A program made the translations under genes and the position numbers. The notes beneath the pieces are model-generated. The model was not told the origin of the DNA. It ran no database searches and saw only the letters and a program-made list of their open reading frames with translations. A stretch of 64,000 nucleotides of DNA, taken from contig JAJSPD010000116.1 of the NCBI GenBank assembly GCA_021307315.1, positions 30,607 through 94,606 of the forward strand, in the 5' to 3' direction. This stretch comes from Bisporella sp. PMI_857 (lineage: Eukaryota > Ascomycota > Leotiomycetes > Helotiales > Helotiaceae). This document shows positions 21,172 through 32,218 of the stretch, one piece after another; within the stretch, counting starts at the first letter, position 1; every line of letters begins with the position of its first letter.

Positions 21172-23275
21172 TTAAAGCAATTCATCATTTCCACGGTTCC
21201 CTCTAGAGTGCATATCAGAATACTGGTCGTGCTCCACGCTCTTCAGATATTTCTTGAAGTTATCGCTCATCTCCACCACCTTCTCAAAGTGATCCTGTCT
21301 TTCAGTACATCATCACTAAAGATGTACTTCTTTGCGCCAGCCTTAACAACTACCTCACCCGCACGCTCTAGCTCAAGCTTCTGGAAGAATTGAAGCCAGA
21401 TACGCTTGCGACCTTCAAGATCAACGGGCTTATAGCCGATATAGACGTGGATTCTGGAAAAGAAAGCTGGATCGAAATAGCCAACACGATTGGTGGTTAG
21501 GAATAGAATACCACGGTAATATTCCATTGCTCGGAGGAAGACCGATACAAGTCCGTTGCGTGTAAGCTCGTTGACTTCACGGCGCTCGAGATAAACGTCG
21601 GCTTCATCGATAAGCATAACAGCTCCCCAGATTTCAGCAAGCTTGAACCATTTGGAGAATACTTCCTCGACGGCAAACTCATCGGTACCGATATCTCCAC
21701 AAGTCAAGCTGAGCAATGGACGAGATGTGAATTCAGCCACGCACTCAGCGGTAAATGTCTTACCAGCACCAGGTGGGCCGTGAAGCAAGAAAATTTAACC
21801 TTCACTCTTATTCGGGATTGGATCAGCAGACCATGTACTGTCACCCTTTACGGCTCCAGGCTTTCGCTTAGAGCTCGTATACTTGTGCACCAAAGCCTTG
21901 ATTAGTTCCAATTTCTCAGCAGGAAAAACAAAGTTCTCGATAGCTTCAATCTTGATCCTTGGCTCTTTGCAGAAGTCAACATCTAAAGCCTGCCACTTCT
22001 TTGACTTAAGATCGAAGCCCATAATCCGACGGGGGAACAGAAAGTAGCGGTGGCGTGAAATAGTACCGTCCGGCTTTGTGACTGCAAGATCCGGTTCCTT
22101 TGCAAAGTCGATATTTTCATAAGTGGCCCAACCGCTGCTACTTGATGCTGCACGGCGGGTTTCGTTGCATTGATTACAGTTGCAGTCATAGTGAAGATAT
22201 GCAAGAATTCCAGAAGAAGCATCATCAACGCCAATGTTTGGAGCTGGATAAGCATCCGTCTCTGTGTACTCCGCATAAGTATAGAACGATCTGAAATAAT
22301 TAGTAGCTGATTTCCCACGAGTAAAATAACACTTACCCTTGGTCTGCAATCACTCTTCCGCTGTAGTACCGCTTGGGCTTCTTCTTCGCTGGCATGCTGA
22401 AGCTATTGTAGTCCACCTGTTTTCCAAGTAACATACTATAAAACTTCTCGCCACGGTCCTCCAACCTCTTCCTTGGTGATAGGTCCGGATTGCAGTCAAG
22501 ATATTTGGCAGGGAAAACTTTCAACGACGTAATTTCACGCTCACCCTCATACGGAGCAATAATAACCTCATCTGGCCTTCGTCCTACTTTTATTCCATCG
22601 TAGTCCAAATACCATATGTGTACCTTAAGCGGCATCGGCATTCCCCACTTGCGGCTCTCAGTGACTGGCTCGCATAACTGGACGACGAAGCCTCCACGCT
22701 GTTCATCAATTTGAGCATAAACATCCTCCCCTGGCTTGTACAACATCCAAAGCATCTCAAATCTTGCAACAGAGGTAAGCCTGACATATCGAGCATCTTC
22801 CTCAAGGATCTTGTCTCCAAGATTATCCTCAAGATACTTCAAAAGTACACTGATGTAGTGTGTTGTCTTCGTATTGTCGCTGTTATTCATATAGTCTTCT
22901 AGTTCCTTGCGGTAGTGAACCAAAATCGAGAACGGCTCTTTCAAAACGATGATCTCTCCAAGAAGTGATTGTCCAGGATAGTATTAAACAATGGAGCGAA
23001 GCACCTTGATTAGTTGCTTTGAATGAATGATCAGCTTTTTCTCCTCCATCGAACGCTCATCAAATTCCTCCTTGAGCTCCCTGTCTGAGCCGATTTCTGC
23101 CTCGTTATCTTTTTCGGCAAAATGATGCTTGTTGCAATTATAGAGTGCAGGGAAAAAGACTGTGATTGTGTAAAGAATCTCCAGGATTGGGACCTCGCTA
23201 TCGCTATAAGCAGGTTTCTTGAGCTTATATGGCTCCTCCAGGTTCTTAGTACCCCTCAGATTACCTAAATTTTCT
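21172..23275 (-). pseudogene. AAA ATPase of the fungal DUF7025-type family, inactivated
   Basis: The minus strand encodes a long N-terminal region (SEVPILEILYTITVFFPAL, KEPFSILVHYRKELEDYM, then a block ending YLDYDGIKVGRR) and a middle block (PRRIMGFDLKSKKWQALDVD, IENFVFPAEKLELIKALV). An AAA module follows with Walker A HGPPGAGKTFTAE, Walker B VMLIDEADVYLERR and sensor FLTTNRVGYFDPAFFSRIHV. One intron (about 22287-22336) separates the first two blocks. Three lesions are visible: a TAA inside LRSIV*YYPGQSLL (about 22984), a TAA directly before IFLLHGPPGAGKT (about 21797), and a frameshift near 21295, after which QDHFEKVVEMSDNFKKYL continues in another frame to the stop at 21172. Both stops are compatible with CAA to TAA. 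The protein's role is unknown; members are cytosolic or nuclear ATPases. Confidence 0.7.
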
Positions 23276-25200
23276 TACCCTAGAGTTCAATCATTCTCAC
23301 TTAATTCACCTACCTCCGTAATCTTTGTATTGCACTTTATAGAGAACCTCTGGGCATTGATTATCCTCCATCCTCCGAGGAGAAACATCGCCGTTGGCCC
23401 CGATAACAACATACTCCCTTCCCTCGTCCCCAGCCGAGTTCTCTGCTTGTACCATGGCTACTTCTTTCAAAGAAATTTTTATGAATTTCCTAACAGGCTC
23501 AATAGCGGTTGTGGTAATGAATTGATAGATGGAGTTGGATTGAAATAGAAATCGGAGAGGGTTACTTCGATATTAGGTAGTTAGGCAGCAACTGTGCCAT
23601 GGGAGTCATTGCTTATTCTGCCGGCCGTCTGCCTGCAGGAGCTGAACCGCAATCTCGCTATTTGCGAGGCGCTTGCTTGTTGGCGCTTGTTGTTAACTTC
23701 CTCAATAGGCTATCAAGCTACTCTATCTCAAGGATGGTTACATAAAACTACAGGCAAGTTGGAAGCTAGTTTCGCGCCTCATATGCGCAGTCATTTTGAC
23801 ATGCCCTGCGGGAGGATGTGTCTCTGATCAAATCACCGGCAAAGGAGGCTAACGAATCCTGTACAAGAAGCCCCCATGCAATTTATTACTCATTTTGAAC
23901 TCCATTTCACAAATCGAGCACTGGTATGGGTTATGTCGCGAATATGGTTATAGTCACGTCTCTCTCTTACATTTGTATACATTTTGTTTCTGAACCGACC
24001 GAATAGCCAATTGCACAGTAAGAAATGGCAAATAGATCCTGCTGACGCATTATAAGAGACGTCCTACGTTGATTGGCTCAGTAGCACACACTTCTCCGCT
24101 ATGAAATGCCATGGCAGCAATTCTAGACTTTTGAGACCAGTCCCCTGCGGAAAGTGGCTAATGTTACTTTCATCCCGCGTTAGGTTTCATAGCATCTGGA
24201 TAACAGGGGATTTGCCGTAGGATTGAAGCAGGTGATTAGGCTCTGTGAATTTGATTGGTGACTGAATGGTGTTAGATCCGGAGGATTTCAGCTGAACATG
24301 CTCACAGCTGCATACGATGTGCAACAATAAAGTAAGTGGTTGATAATCTGTGCATCTTATTGGCGTGTACGATGATATTAAGAAGGATCCTATGCATTTA
24401 TGCATTCACTAAGCTTCCATGGCCTACCTTAATCCTTCACTGCTCTATGCTCCAAATTTCTGCAAATGTCAGCGCCAACGATTTACACATCGTGATATAC
24501 AGACGACCAGCTACCTAATACTGTTAGTATAGCCTTTACAAAGAGAAGAAAAGAAAAGAAAAGACAGAGATCTATATTCCAAGCAGGAAGAGCAGTTTTG
24601 AAAGTCGTTGACAAACGGATAGATTCTAGGTGATCATATCACAGAATAGGTTGTAGAATAGGGCATACAAATTTGATTCTAGATCTAATAGAACCAACTA
24701 TCTAGAGTGATGAAAGTAGGGGTCTTGACGCCAAAGAGCGAATCGGGCCAATAGGCTTGGCCGTTTCACAGCCGTGGTCAAAATCGTAGTTGAACTAATC
24801 AGTAACCGCGACAGACGTTTTGATATTGTTCGGCAGGGTAGCATGCGATGGCGGGTCGAATGTGCTATCAAGGGTTATAGTGCTAGGTGCGGGTCTGTAA
24901 GCCGTAAGTAAAGTCGTGGACACAATTTCCCGACAAGGCCGGCACCGAGGCTAGCCGAAAAGAGGAGGAAACTTGGTGGGAGGCGTTGAAGTGCGTATAC
25001 TGTACATGAAAAAGAGAAGAGGGGTTTTAAGGTGAGGCGGCAATGTTCCTGGTCATTTACGGATTCAGTTATCACAGGGACAAATTTCCCTTGAATGCAG
25101 ACAGAGTATCCATATTTCTCAGTTGGGTATACATCCAAGAGTGTTCAAAAGCCAGTTCTTACTTGTAGAATTGATGAATAAACAAGGGTGGGTCATCTTG
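23276..25200. other. gene-poor intergenic stretch
   Basis: No frame with a recognisable family or consistent splice signals was found. A purine-rich AAGAGAAGAAAAGAAAAG run lies at about 24541-24565. The words GATTCTAG and TAGGTTGTAGAATAGG near 24620-24690 resemble Copia LTR sequence but show no boundaries. Confidence 0.4.
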
Positions 25201-25207
25201 CTGACTA

Positions 25208-26096
25208 GATCTGAATCCCACTTAGATAGATGACCTCTGAGCAATATAGTAGCACCAGGGGGTGTCAGAATTCATTACGCACGGGCCAACAACACCAAAA
25301 TTAAAAATCGCAAAAACGGCAAAGACCGGAGTAGCGTACAGAGCCCACTTTGGCCGGAAGCTCTTGAAGAGCAAGGCAATAAAGCTATACCAAGGGCTAG
25401 CAAAACCGGATGCGGCGACTTTGGCCCAGCTCCGCACAGGAAAGATAGGCCTGGCTAGCTATCCGCACTCGATAAAGGCCAAGGATACGGCTATCTGTCA
25501 GGCATGTGAGATGTCGTACGAGACGGTTGCGCATGTGCTAGGGGAGTGTCAAGCCTATAAGGCTCAGAGAATGCAATACTTGAATCAACCAGTCATATGG
25601 GACATCTCAGCACTGTTGAGTTCCCATATACTATCAAAGAAGGCCATTCAATTCATCAAGAATCTACAGCTTCTAGACCAATTCTCATCATCATCAGGGC
25701 TATAAAGGAACAATAGCAAAGGGCCACTCACGCAGGGTTGACCCTTCACGCAACACTTCAAAATACAACCCAGGACGGGCAAACAGCTGGCTATACGGCT
25801 GACAGGACGATATACAAGCAGCCAGGGTGACGACGGCCAGGTACAGCGCAAGCAGGAAGGCTGGGAGATCCAGGGCATGCGCAGATACCACACAAGGAGA
25901 GGGGGTAAAGTCCAATCGAGAGGGAGGAGTCACTCTTTTGACCTGTTTTCTTATTATTACTATGTTTGATCTCTCTTTCTTTGATAATTGGTGGGGCGAT
26001 AGGGGCAATACCTTACCTTGAATTGTACATAGAGAACCTCTACATAGCGCCACGTGGCAGCTAAACAGAGTATGGAATTTAAAAAAAAAAAAAAAA
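25208..26096 (+). mobile_element. 5'-truncated non-LTR retrotransposon (Tad type) with poly(A) tail
   Basis: The frame ending at 25705 encodes the C-terminal part of a LINE polyprotein: KTGVAYRAHFGRKLLKSK, TLAQLRTGKIGLASYPHSIK, then the terminal Cys/His pattern C.AC....ETVAHVLGEC. This zinc-binding tail sits at the end of Tad1-like reverse transcriptase proteins. Reverse transcriptase and endonuclease domains are missing, as is usual after incomplete reverse transcription. About 370 bp of apparent 3' untranslated sequence ends in an A-run at 26080-26096. No target duplication was located, so the 5' edge is approximate. Confidence 0.6.
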
Positions 26097-26136
26097 GAGT
26101 CAACCAAAATTGTAAATAACAACTTGCAATCTAATT

Positions 26137-27145
26137 ATGGCTCCACCAACGGGATCCCATCCATACCGGACTCCTTCTCCTGATTTACTTCATAGCAAAA
26201 ATGCTACAACTCGACGTAAGACGAAATTTTTTAACGCATTGGCGCACAATCCTCAGAAGAATTCAAATCGCGCTATTTGCAAAGACTGCGGCATTAATGA
26301 AGGGACTGGGCGCTATTGGAAAAAGGAATACCAATCCGTTGGAGAAAGGGCGAAAAAGCCTATGAGGAACAAATCTGCTATACTTGGAAGGAAGTCTAAG
26401 GTCGATAAATCGATTTGCAAGATGTTATGTTCACCGACTCGCAATCCCGTCCGAATGGAACAATACGAAGCTCAAATTGAGTACTACAATTTGCCAATAA
26501 AAAAGCGTCAATTGCAGAGAAAGATCAAGGAGCATACAAAGAACGGTGGACGATATAAGTGCGGCTTTGTTAAGAAGGTTATTTCAGACAAAAATCGAGA
26601 AGAACGCGTTGCTTATGGACTTGACCATGAGTGGGATTCTATTTTCGGTTTTTGGGACCATATCGTATTTACAGACGAAGCACATGTTGATCCTACTTCT
26701 ATGGCTATTCCTTTAACTACTCGAGAAGAAGGGACTCGCAATCAGCCCGAGAATATTGTCGAACGTCCACCGCTAAAAGGGGTCCGATTTCACATTGCAG
26801 CTTGGGTCTCTTGGTGGGGAAAAGCAGCCAAATTAGAGTTCTATAATGACGAGGAAGACAAAGTCGAGCAGCCTCTATACCCTTGCAAGCCTCGCCGCCG
26901 TCCTACAACCGAATCAGAGAAAGAATACTATGCTAGAGTGCTTGAATGGGAAGCTCAGAAGCCTCACAAAGTAGAAGTCAAAGTTCAAGGCAATGCTATG
27001 ACTCAAAAGTACTACGTGGAGCGTCTGCTACCTATATACTGTGATGCTATGGAAAAGATGCGTTTAATTGATGATAAACCATGGCTATTTCAAGAAGATG
27101 GAGACCCAAGCCATGGTGTAAAGAAAGTAGGCTTAGCACAAAAGT
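26137..27145 (+). pseudogene. Tc1/mariner-type transposase, 3'-truncated
   Basis: From the ATG at 26137 a frame of about 336 codons encodes an N-terminal helix-turn-helix region (SNRAICKDCGINEGTGRYW), a second DNA-binding part (NLPIKKRQLQRKIKEHT) and the first two catalytic aspartates (HIVFTDEAHVD and PWLFQEDGDPSHG). The third acidic residue and the PDLNPIE-like block are missing. At about 27146 the coding sequence stops resembling a transposase and continues into sequence starting TGTCGGTTC. Cutting by an LTR insertion or a deletion explains this. It is a different Tc1 lineage from the one at 55425-56801. No inverted repeats were found around it. Confidence 0.7.
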
Positions 27146-27500
27146 ATATGTCGGTTCAAACGGTATTGCAATACTTTGTGATGATAGACGTTGTTGTTGT
27201 TATCCTCTATCTAAGCGCTAGCTAGTCATACGCTCGGTGAGTCATGTGATCTCACTAGTGCCTTAGTACCAACAATTCTCGATGTCCATTAGACTGAAGA
27301 CACACTCTAAACCCTATCGCGGTGGAGTACAAGTCTCGAGGAAGTGAACTTCGCGGGTCAACCTGGGCTATATTATAGAAACGTCGTATCAACTTTATCT
27401 TTGATAACTCCTATCGGACGTCCGGACACATAACTGGTGAGCACAACCAGAAGCTATTGATTCCGGCATTCTTCAATAGAGTAGAACCCGCTTTCTCTTT
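27146..27500 (+). repeat. possible LTR fragment truncating the transposase
   Basis: The sequence begins TGTCGGTTCAAACGG and includes ATTCCGGCATTCTTCAATA near its end, wording typical of Copia-type LTR ends in fungi. No matching CA end with a target duplication was located, so boundaries and identity are tentative. Confidence 0.25.
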
Positions 27501-29418
27501 AATTTATTATTAACGTTAGAGGCTGCAAATATATAAGATATACTGGCCATCGTCTAGACAATATGGCCGTACTATCATACTGTCACCACAGTTTCAATCT
27601 GTTGAAATCGGAATCTACACTGATCCAGTGGATGTGTAGCATGTGTCATTCAGGGCCACATTGGTATATCTTTGAATGCAAATACTGCAAACTCAGGACT
27701 TGCCGACCATGCACCAACAAAGTCTAAGGTGTTCGATTGAACGTCTGTCCAGGTAAGTGAATGGCGGTAAACTCGGCAATATTTACTAAGTTGTGGATAA
27801 GTAGCCCTCAAGTCACACTGAGATCTTTAATGTTGAAGCACAGAAGATATATTGGAGAAATGATGGTAATGGCATAGAGATTAGTCTTTAAGTTGTGAAT
27901 CAAGCATCGGCTTTAAGGTTTTCAACATTCATTCCACCTCCCGCCAAATTCCCTTCCCCACATTCACTCCCCATGGACTTACATCTGTACTTGACTTATG
28001 TGTAAACCTATGTCCACCGGCGAGTAGTAGACATCCCTCGTGGGAGTACATTTGGCGGTATCGATCTTCTGGGATACAAGAAGACAGATTCTCTAGATAC
28101 AAGACGCTAATTTTTAACGAGACCGTTTTAACGAGACCGAAGTGATGGCATCGGCAGCGAGCAACCCGGAAAATCAATTGCCTCCATATCGAACGAGAGC
28201 CCTGCTGCTCGAGGGGGAAAGCAAGCTCGAATTTCTTTCGTATAAAGAAACAAATTGTGAGTGGGGCTTCTGCGCGCGGCATTTATTGGTTTTATTCCCG
28301 CTTTAATAGCTTAGTGAACCACCCGACTCCGCTGTCGCTAACAGCGAGGGTCCTAGTTGAGATTCTGGTGCTGGTAAGACAACCATCGGCAATTTTCTAC
28401 CCCTTGCTCCTGATGTACTGTGGACAGGCAAGTGATACATCAGCCCATGTATTTCCCTAGAAAAGCAAAGATGCAGGTCTAATTATGTGGGTGGGGTTCC
28501 GGCCCCTCCATGAGTCGTTGATTTATGCAGCAGTAGGGTCTGCAGGCGATCTTACGGCGACCCTGGCCCGTCAGTGTTCACGGGTACAGATACAAGGTTT
28601 AAGAGGCCAAGAAGCTGCCGCTCCAACGAGGAAATTGGAACTGGGGCACAATCTGACCGCCAGAATGTGGAGTCGGCAGACTTTCGGTCCCACTTTGTAC
28701 GATCACTACGGAAAGTGGATCATTACTCTGCGAATTCAAGTACTCTTGTACTGAACTAAGTAAGCTCACAGCCCGGATTGCGGTGTCAACCCCGGACCAT
28801 TTTAGGGAATGAGTCTTGTAGCCCATTATTACTCTTAAATGTTGTCTATAAATTATTTGGTTCGTCGGTCCTTCCCATTGTTGTTCTGTAGCCAGCCGAC
28901 AACGGTGGGGACCCTGTATATACTCTAGCTTTTACAATAAGCAATTGAGCCCAATCAACTATAGCCGCTACCCAGAGAGGCGTGTAGAAGTGAGGCTATG
29001 GGCGCTAACCTTATGCACTCCACATAATAGGGCATCGAAGCCACAAGCCTCGATTTCCGGAACGCCAGCGCACACTAGTTATTCCGCCGCTTTTGAAAGC
29101 CAAACATCTGTAAGAGTGATGGGGATGAAAAAGAGGGGTGCTTAGCGGTAACTCTAGAACATGCAAGCCATGCTTGTCAGCCCATCTTTGAAGTCAGACT
29201 GGGTCATCCTTCCGTTTTTCTTATACCATGAGCTAGAGCAAGGGGGAAGGGCGACTGAGTAGATTATCACTTGAACACAAATAAAGTAGGGAAAGTCAGA
29301 CTCGCCACGCCGCCTCCAATCGCCTTGCCAATAGGCAAGAAAAACAGCTACTTTAAGACTTCGCCATACAATCACATCAGGACCAACAATACCAGACCAT
29401 CAAGACAACGCGATACAA
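27501..29418. other. no gene supported
   Basis: Short frames on both strands overlap each other and none shows a family motif or splice pattern. Confidence 0.35.
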
Positions 29419-29982
29419 ATGGATTCTTCAGGCGACTCGCAACGGAATACAGCTCATCAGACGCAGCAAACCCTCTTTCCCATGATGGAATACTTTACCG
29501 GGCAGGTTAGCATCGAATTTACAGAGACCTCTCCTTCGTCATCTGACAGCATAAGTCTCAAAGCGCTGGAATCGCATTACGTTAGCAACATTCTGTCTGC
29601 GACATGGCTCTTTTCGGATGGCTCTCGCGCTGAGCCTTGCTCTACCGTTGAAGCCCAAGCGATTTATGAACAATTCTATAAGGCTCTCGAAACGATATCC
29701 TCTTCCACCGAAGCATTTCTACTCAACCTATATGCTTTAGCACATGGGAATCCGTTGTTGGAACTAACGATAACGAGGAAAATGGATCACCAGGGCAATA
29801 CGGTGTACGAATGTAACTGGAAGATAAGGTTAGGCAGACTCCGGTGTGGTATTATGGTTCCAGTGCCTCAGATGCTGCGGAAGTCCGTTGATACAAGGGG
29901 GCTCTCAGGGTATTTTTCACCCACATATATTAAGGAATCAGGGTGTACAGAGAATGAGTGCCGAATTAGAGCATCACCTTAG
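29419..29982 (+). CDS. hypothetical protein, 187 residues
   Basis: A single uninterrupted frame beginning MDSSGDSQRNTAHQTQQT. It has a polar, Ser/Thr/Gln-rich N-terminus, a helical middle (VEAQAIYEQFYKALETISSS, EAFLLNLYALAHGNPLLEL) and a C-terminal part with four cysteines (ECNWKIRLGRLRCGIM, ESGCTENEC). Composition is like a real protein. No signal peptide or known domain was recognised. The upstream frame from 29271 is a shadow. Confidence 0.45.
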   Translation: MDSSGDSQRNTAHQTQQTLFPMMEYFTGQVSIEFTETSPSSSDSISLKALESHYVSNILSATWLFSDGSRAEPCSTVEAQAIYEQFYKALETISSSTEAFLLNLYALAHGNPLLELTITRKMDHQGNTVYECNWKIRLGRLRCGIMVPVPQMLRKSVDTRGLSGYFSPTYIKESGCTENECRIRASP

Positions 29983-30604
29983 GCCTTCTTGGGGATGTAG
30001 AGACAGGAAAAGTTTGTGTTTCTGAATAGCTAGAAGCCAACATAGCCGTACTATGTCAGTACGTCTTGCGCCAGCCGCTGCTTATGTATCTACTCTAACT
30101 TAAAAAAATTAAGCTGTCGTCAGCACTATATATCTATCATAGAATCCTCCTCTTGTGTCCGTATAACCGCACGCTGATCGACTCTCGGCGTGATCATACC
30201 CTGAGTCTGCCACAGGGTCGAAATACCATATGTAGCGCCACAGCAATAGCTCTGGGCTATATTGCACTCGATAGGGTATACTTCCCATGGCCCCGCCACA
30301 TATTGTGCGAGAGACACGTTTCGACCTTCCTTTCCCCACCATAACAACACAAACTGTACTTAAACAACATCATCCAAGAGGCGAGATGGGCTCTACAACA
30401 GCAGACAAAGAAGAAGGCAAACGTGAGGCGAACTGGTTTTATTCTACTTTATACTTTTACGAGGCTGAAGATGCATTTCAAAGTAACTCTGAGGAGCAAG
30501 TATGGCATGACATAACGACCAACGTGCAACAACGCAAAATAGGGTAATAAAATATAATAATTGATCAAATTGCAAATCGCAAATCGAAATCATTCAATTA
30601 ATAA

Positions 30605-31845
30605 CTTAGTGCTTTTGACTTTCCTGGCCCTCGACGTTCTTGGCGCCGTCGACTTTCTTGGCTCTCGACATTCCTGACGCTCTCGACTTTCCTGGCCATC
30701 GACGTTCCTGGCTCTCGACATCCCTGGCTCTCGACGTTCCTGGCGCCGTCGACTTTTAAAATAAAGCTGTATTCGTTTTTTATTGTAAAAATGAAAGAAA
30801 AATACAAACACAAATACTTGTAAATACTTTTTAAAAAAGCAAATATGCCAAGACAGTCCCTTGTATGGCATGACATAACGACCAACGTGCAACAACGCAA
30901 AATAGGGTAATAAAATATGATAATTGATCAAATTGCAAATCGCAAATCGAAATCATTCAATTAATAACTTAGTGCTTTTGACTTTCCTGGCCCTCGACTT
31001 TCTTGGCTCTGGACATTCCTGACGCTCTCGACTTTCCTGGCCTTCGACGTTCCTGGCTCTCGACATTCCTGGCGCCGTCGACTTTTAAAATAAAGCTGTA
31101 TTCGTTTTTTATTGTAAAAATGAAAGAAAAATACAAACACAAATACTTGTAAATACTTTAAAAAAAAGCAAATATGCCAAGACAGTCCCTTGCGTAGCAA
31201 ATTTTTTCACTTTTTTTGTTTTTTTAAATGCAAACAAAACTAGCTTTAAAAAATCGACAGCGCCAGAAAAATCGAAAGCGCCAGCAATGTCGAGAGCCAA
31301 GAAAGTCGAAAGCGCCAGGAACGTCGAGAGCTAGAAACGTCGAGAGCCAGGAACGTCGAGAGCGCCAGGAATGTCGAGAGCCAGGAAAGTCGAAAGCGCC
31401 AGGAACGTCGAGGGCGCCAAGAAAGTCGAGGGCCAGGAAAGTCAAAAGCACTAAGTTATTAATTGAATGATTTCGATTTGCGATTTGCAATTTGATCAAT
31501 TATCATATTTAATTACCCTATTTTGCGTTGTTGCACGTTGGTCGTTATGTCATGCCATACTTGCGTAGCAAAATTTTTCACTTTTTTTGTTTTTTTAAAT
31601 GCAAACAAAACTAGCTTTAAAAAATCGACAGCGCCAGAAAAATCGAAAGCGCCAGCAATGTCGAGAGCCAAGAAAGTCGAAAGCGCCAGGAACGTCGAGA
31701 GCTAGAAACGTCGAGAGCCAGGAACGTCGAGAGCGTCAGGAATGTCGAGAGCCACAGAAAAGTCGAAAGCGCCAGGAACGTCGAGAGCCAAGAAAGTCGA
31801 GGGCGCCAAGAAAGTCGAGGGCCAGGAAAGTCAAAAGCACTAAGT
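30605..31845. repeat. four minisatellite arrays of 16-18 bp units, in inverted orientation
   Basis: Units of the form TCGACTTTCCTGGCTC, TCGACGTTCCTGGCGCCG or TCGACATTCCTGACGC are repeated in tandem at about 30617-30755 and 30975-31085. Their reverse complements (GAGAGCCAGGAACGTC-type) occur at about 31255-31445 and 31630-31830. Copy number differs among the four arrays (about 6-13), so they expand and contract between element copies. Confidence 0.75.
30864..31559. mobile_element. inner copy of the same non-autonomous element, 696 bp
   Basis: Both ends read TATGGCATGACATAACGACC inward. The insertion is flanked by an exact 4-bp duplication CTTG (30860-30863 and 31560-31563). The empty site is visible inside the inner copy itself, where CCCTTGCGTAGCAAA is uninterrupted at about 31185-31200, which proves the 4-bp duplication. 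The two arms are near-perfect inverted copies of the outer arms. Confidence 0.8.
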
Positions 31846-32218
31846 TATTAATTGAATGATTTCGATTTGCGATTTGCAATTTGATCAATTATCATATTTT
31901 ATTACCCTATTTTGCGTTGTTGCACGTTGGTCGTTATGTCATGCCATAGTTGGTCGTATGTCATGCCATATTAGGCAACAGAATCAGCATTCCGAGCAAA
32001 TTAAACAAGCGGAACCAAAAATTAGATTTGTGATTAAAGCTTTCGATACGGGAGGAAATTTGAAATATCACACCGATTCACCATCTCTTTCTGGAATAGT
32101 CGGAAAGTCTACTTGCTCGGAATTCTTCGAACTCTACGCCAAGCTTTCTAACATCGATCTCGCTTACATTGCTTTTCTAAGGGTGAAAAGTGTAACGACG
32201 CAAGGAATCACGGGCTAG

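Larger units (their letters stand above)
30501..31970. mobile_element. outer non-autonomous transposon with TATGGCATGACATAACG ends
   Basis: Both ends read TATGGCATGACATA inward (30501 and 31970). The first about 75 bp (to GCAAATCGCAAATCG) match the terminal sequence of the complete transposon at 57715-62380 apart from scattered changes. No coding capacity remains. Each arm carries a minisatellite of 16-18 bp units. Near the right end the terminal word occurs twice (31931-31948 and 31951-31970). There is no clean target duplication (CAAG on the left, TTAG on the right), so the right end may have been rearranged. A second copy is inserted in the middle (30864-31559). Confidence 0.75.
30386..32218 (+). 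pseudogene. hypothetical host gene split by nested transposons
   Basis: The left part, from ATG 30386 (MGSTTADKEEGKREANWFYS), runs to FQSNSEEQ at 30499. The right part begins at 31971 with RQQNQHSEQIKQAEPKIRF and ends at 32218 after FELYAKLSNIDLAYIAFL. Leaving out exactly 30501-31970 brings the two parts into one frame through a valine codon, which supports one former gene of about 121 residues. I do not recognise the family. Transcripts would now run into the inserted element and stop at 30547. Confidence 0.5.

Noticed and set aside
20854..21393. 179-codon plus-strand frame
   Set aside because: Overlaps the end of the AAA ATPase remnant on the minus strand; composition is that of an antisense frame.
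25700..26122. 140-codon minus-strand frame over the LINE tail
   Set aside because: Starts beside the poly(A) run (reverse reading gives a phenylalanine run) and lies in the apparent 3' untranslated region of the LINE.
30501..30502. TA target duplication for the TATGGCATGA elements
   Set aside because: The inner copy with its visible empty site shows a 4-bp CTTG duplication, so TA belongs to the element end.
30590..31859. Arg/Ser/Glu-rich repeat proteins in the minisatellite arms
   Set aside because: The frames exist only because the repeat units carry no stop; they occur in mirror image on both strands and have no start context.
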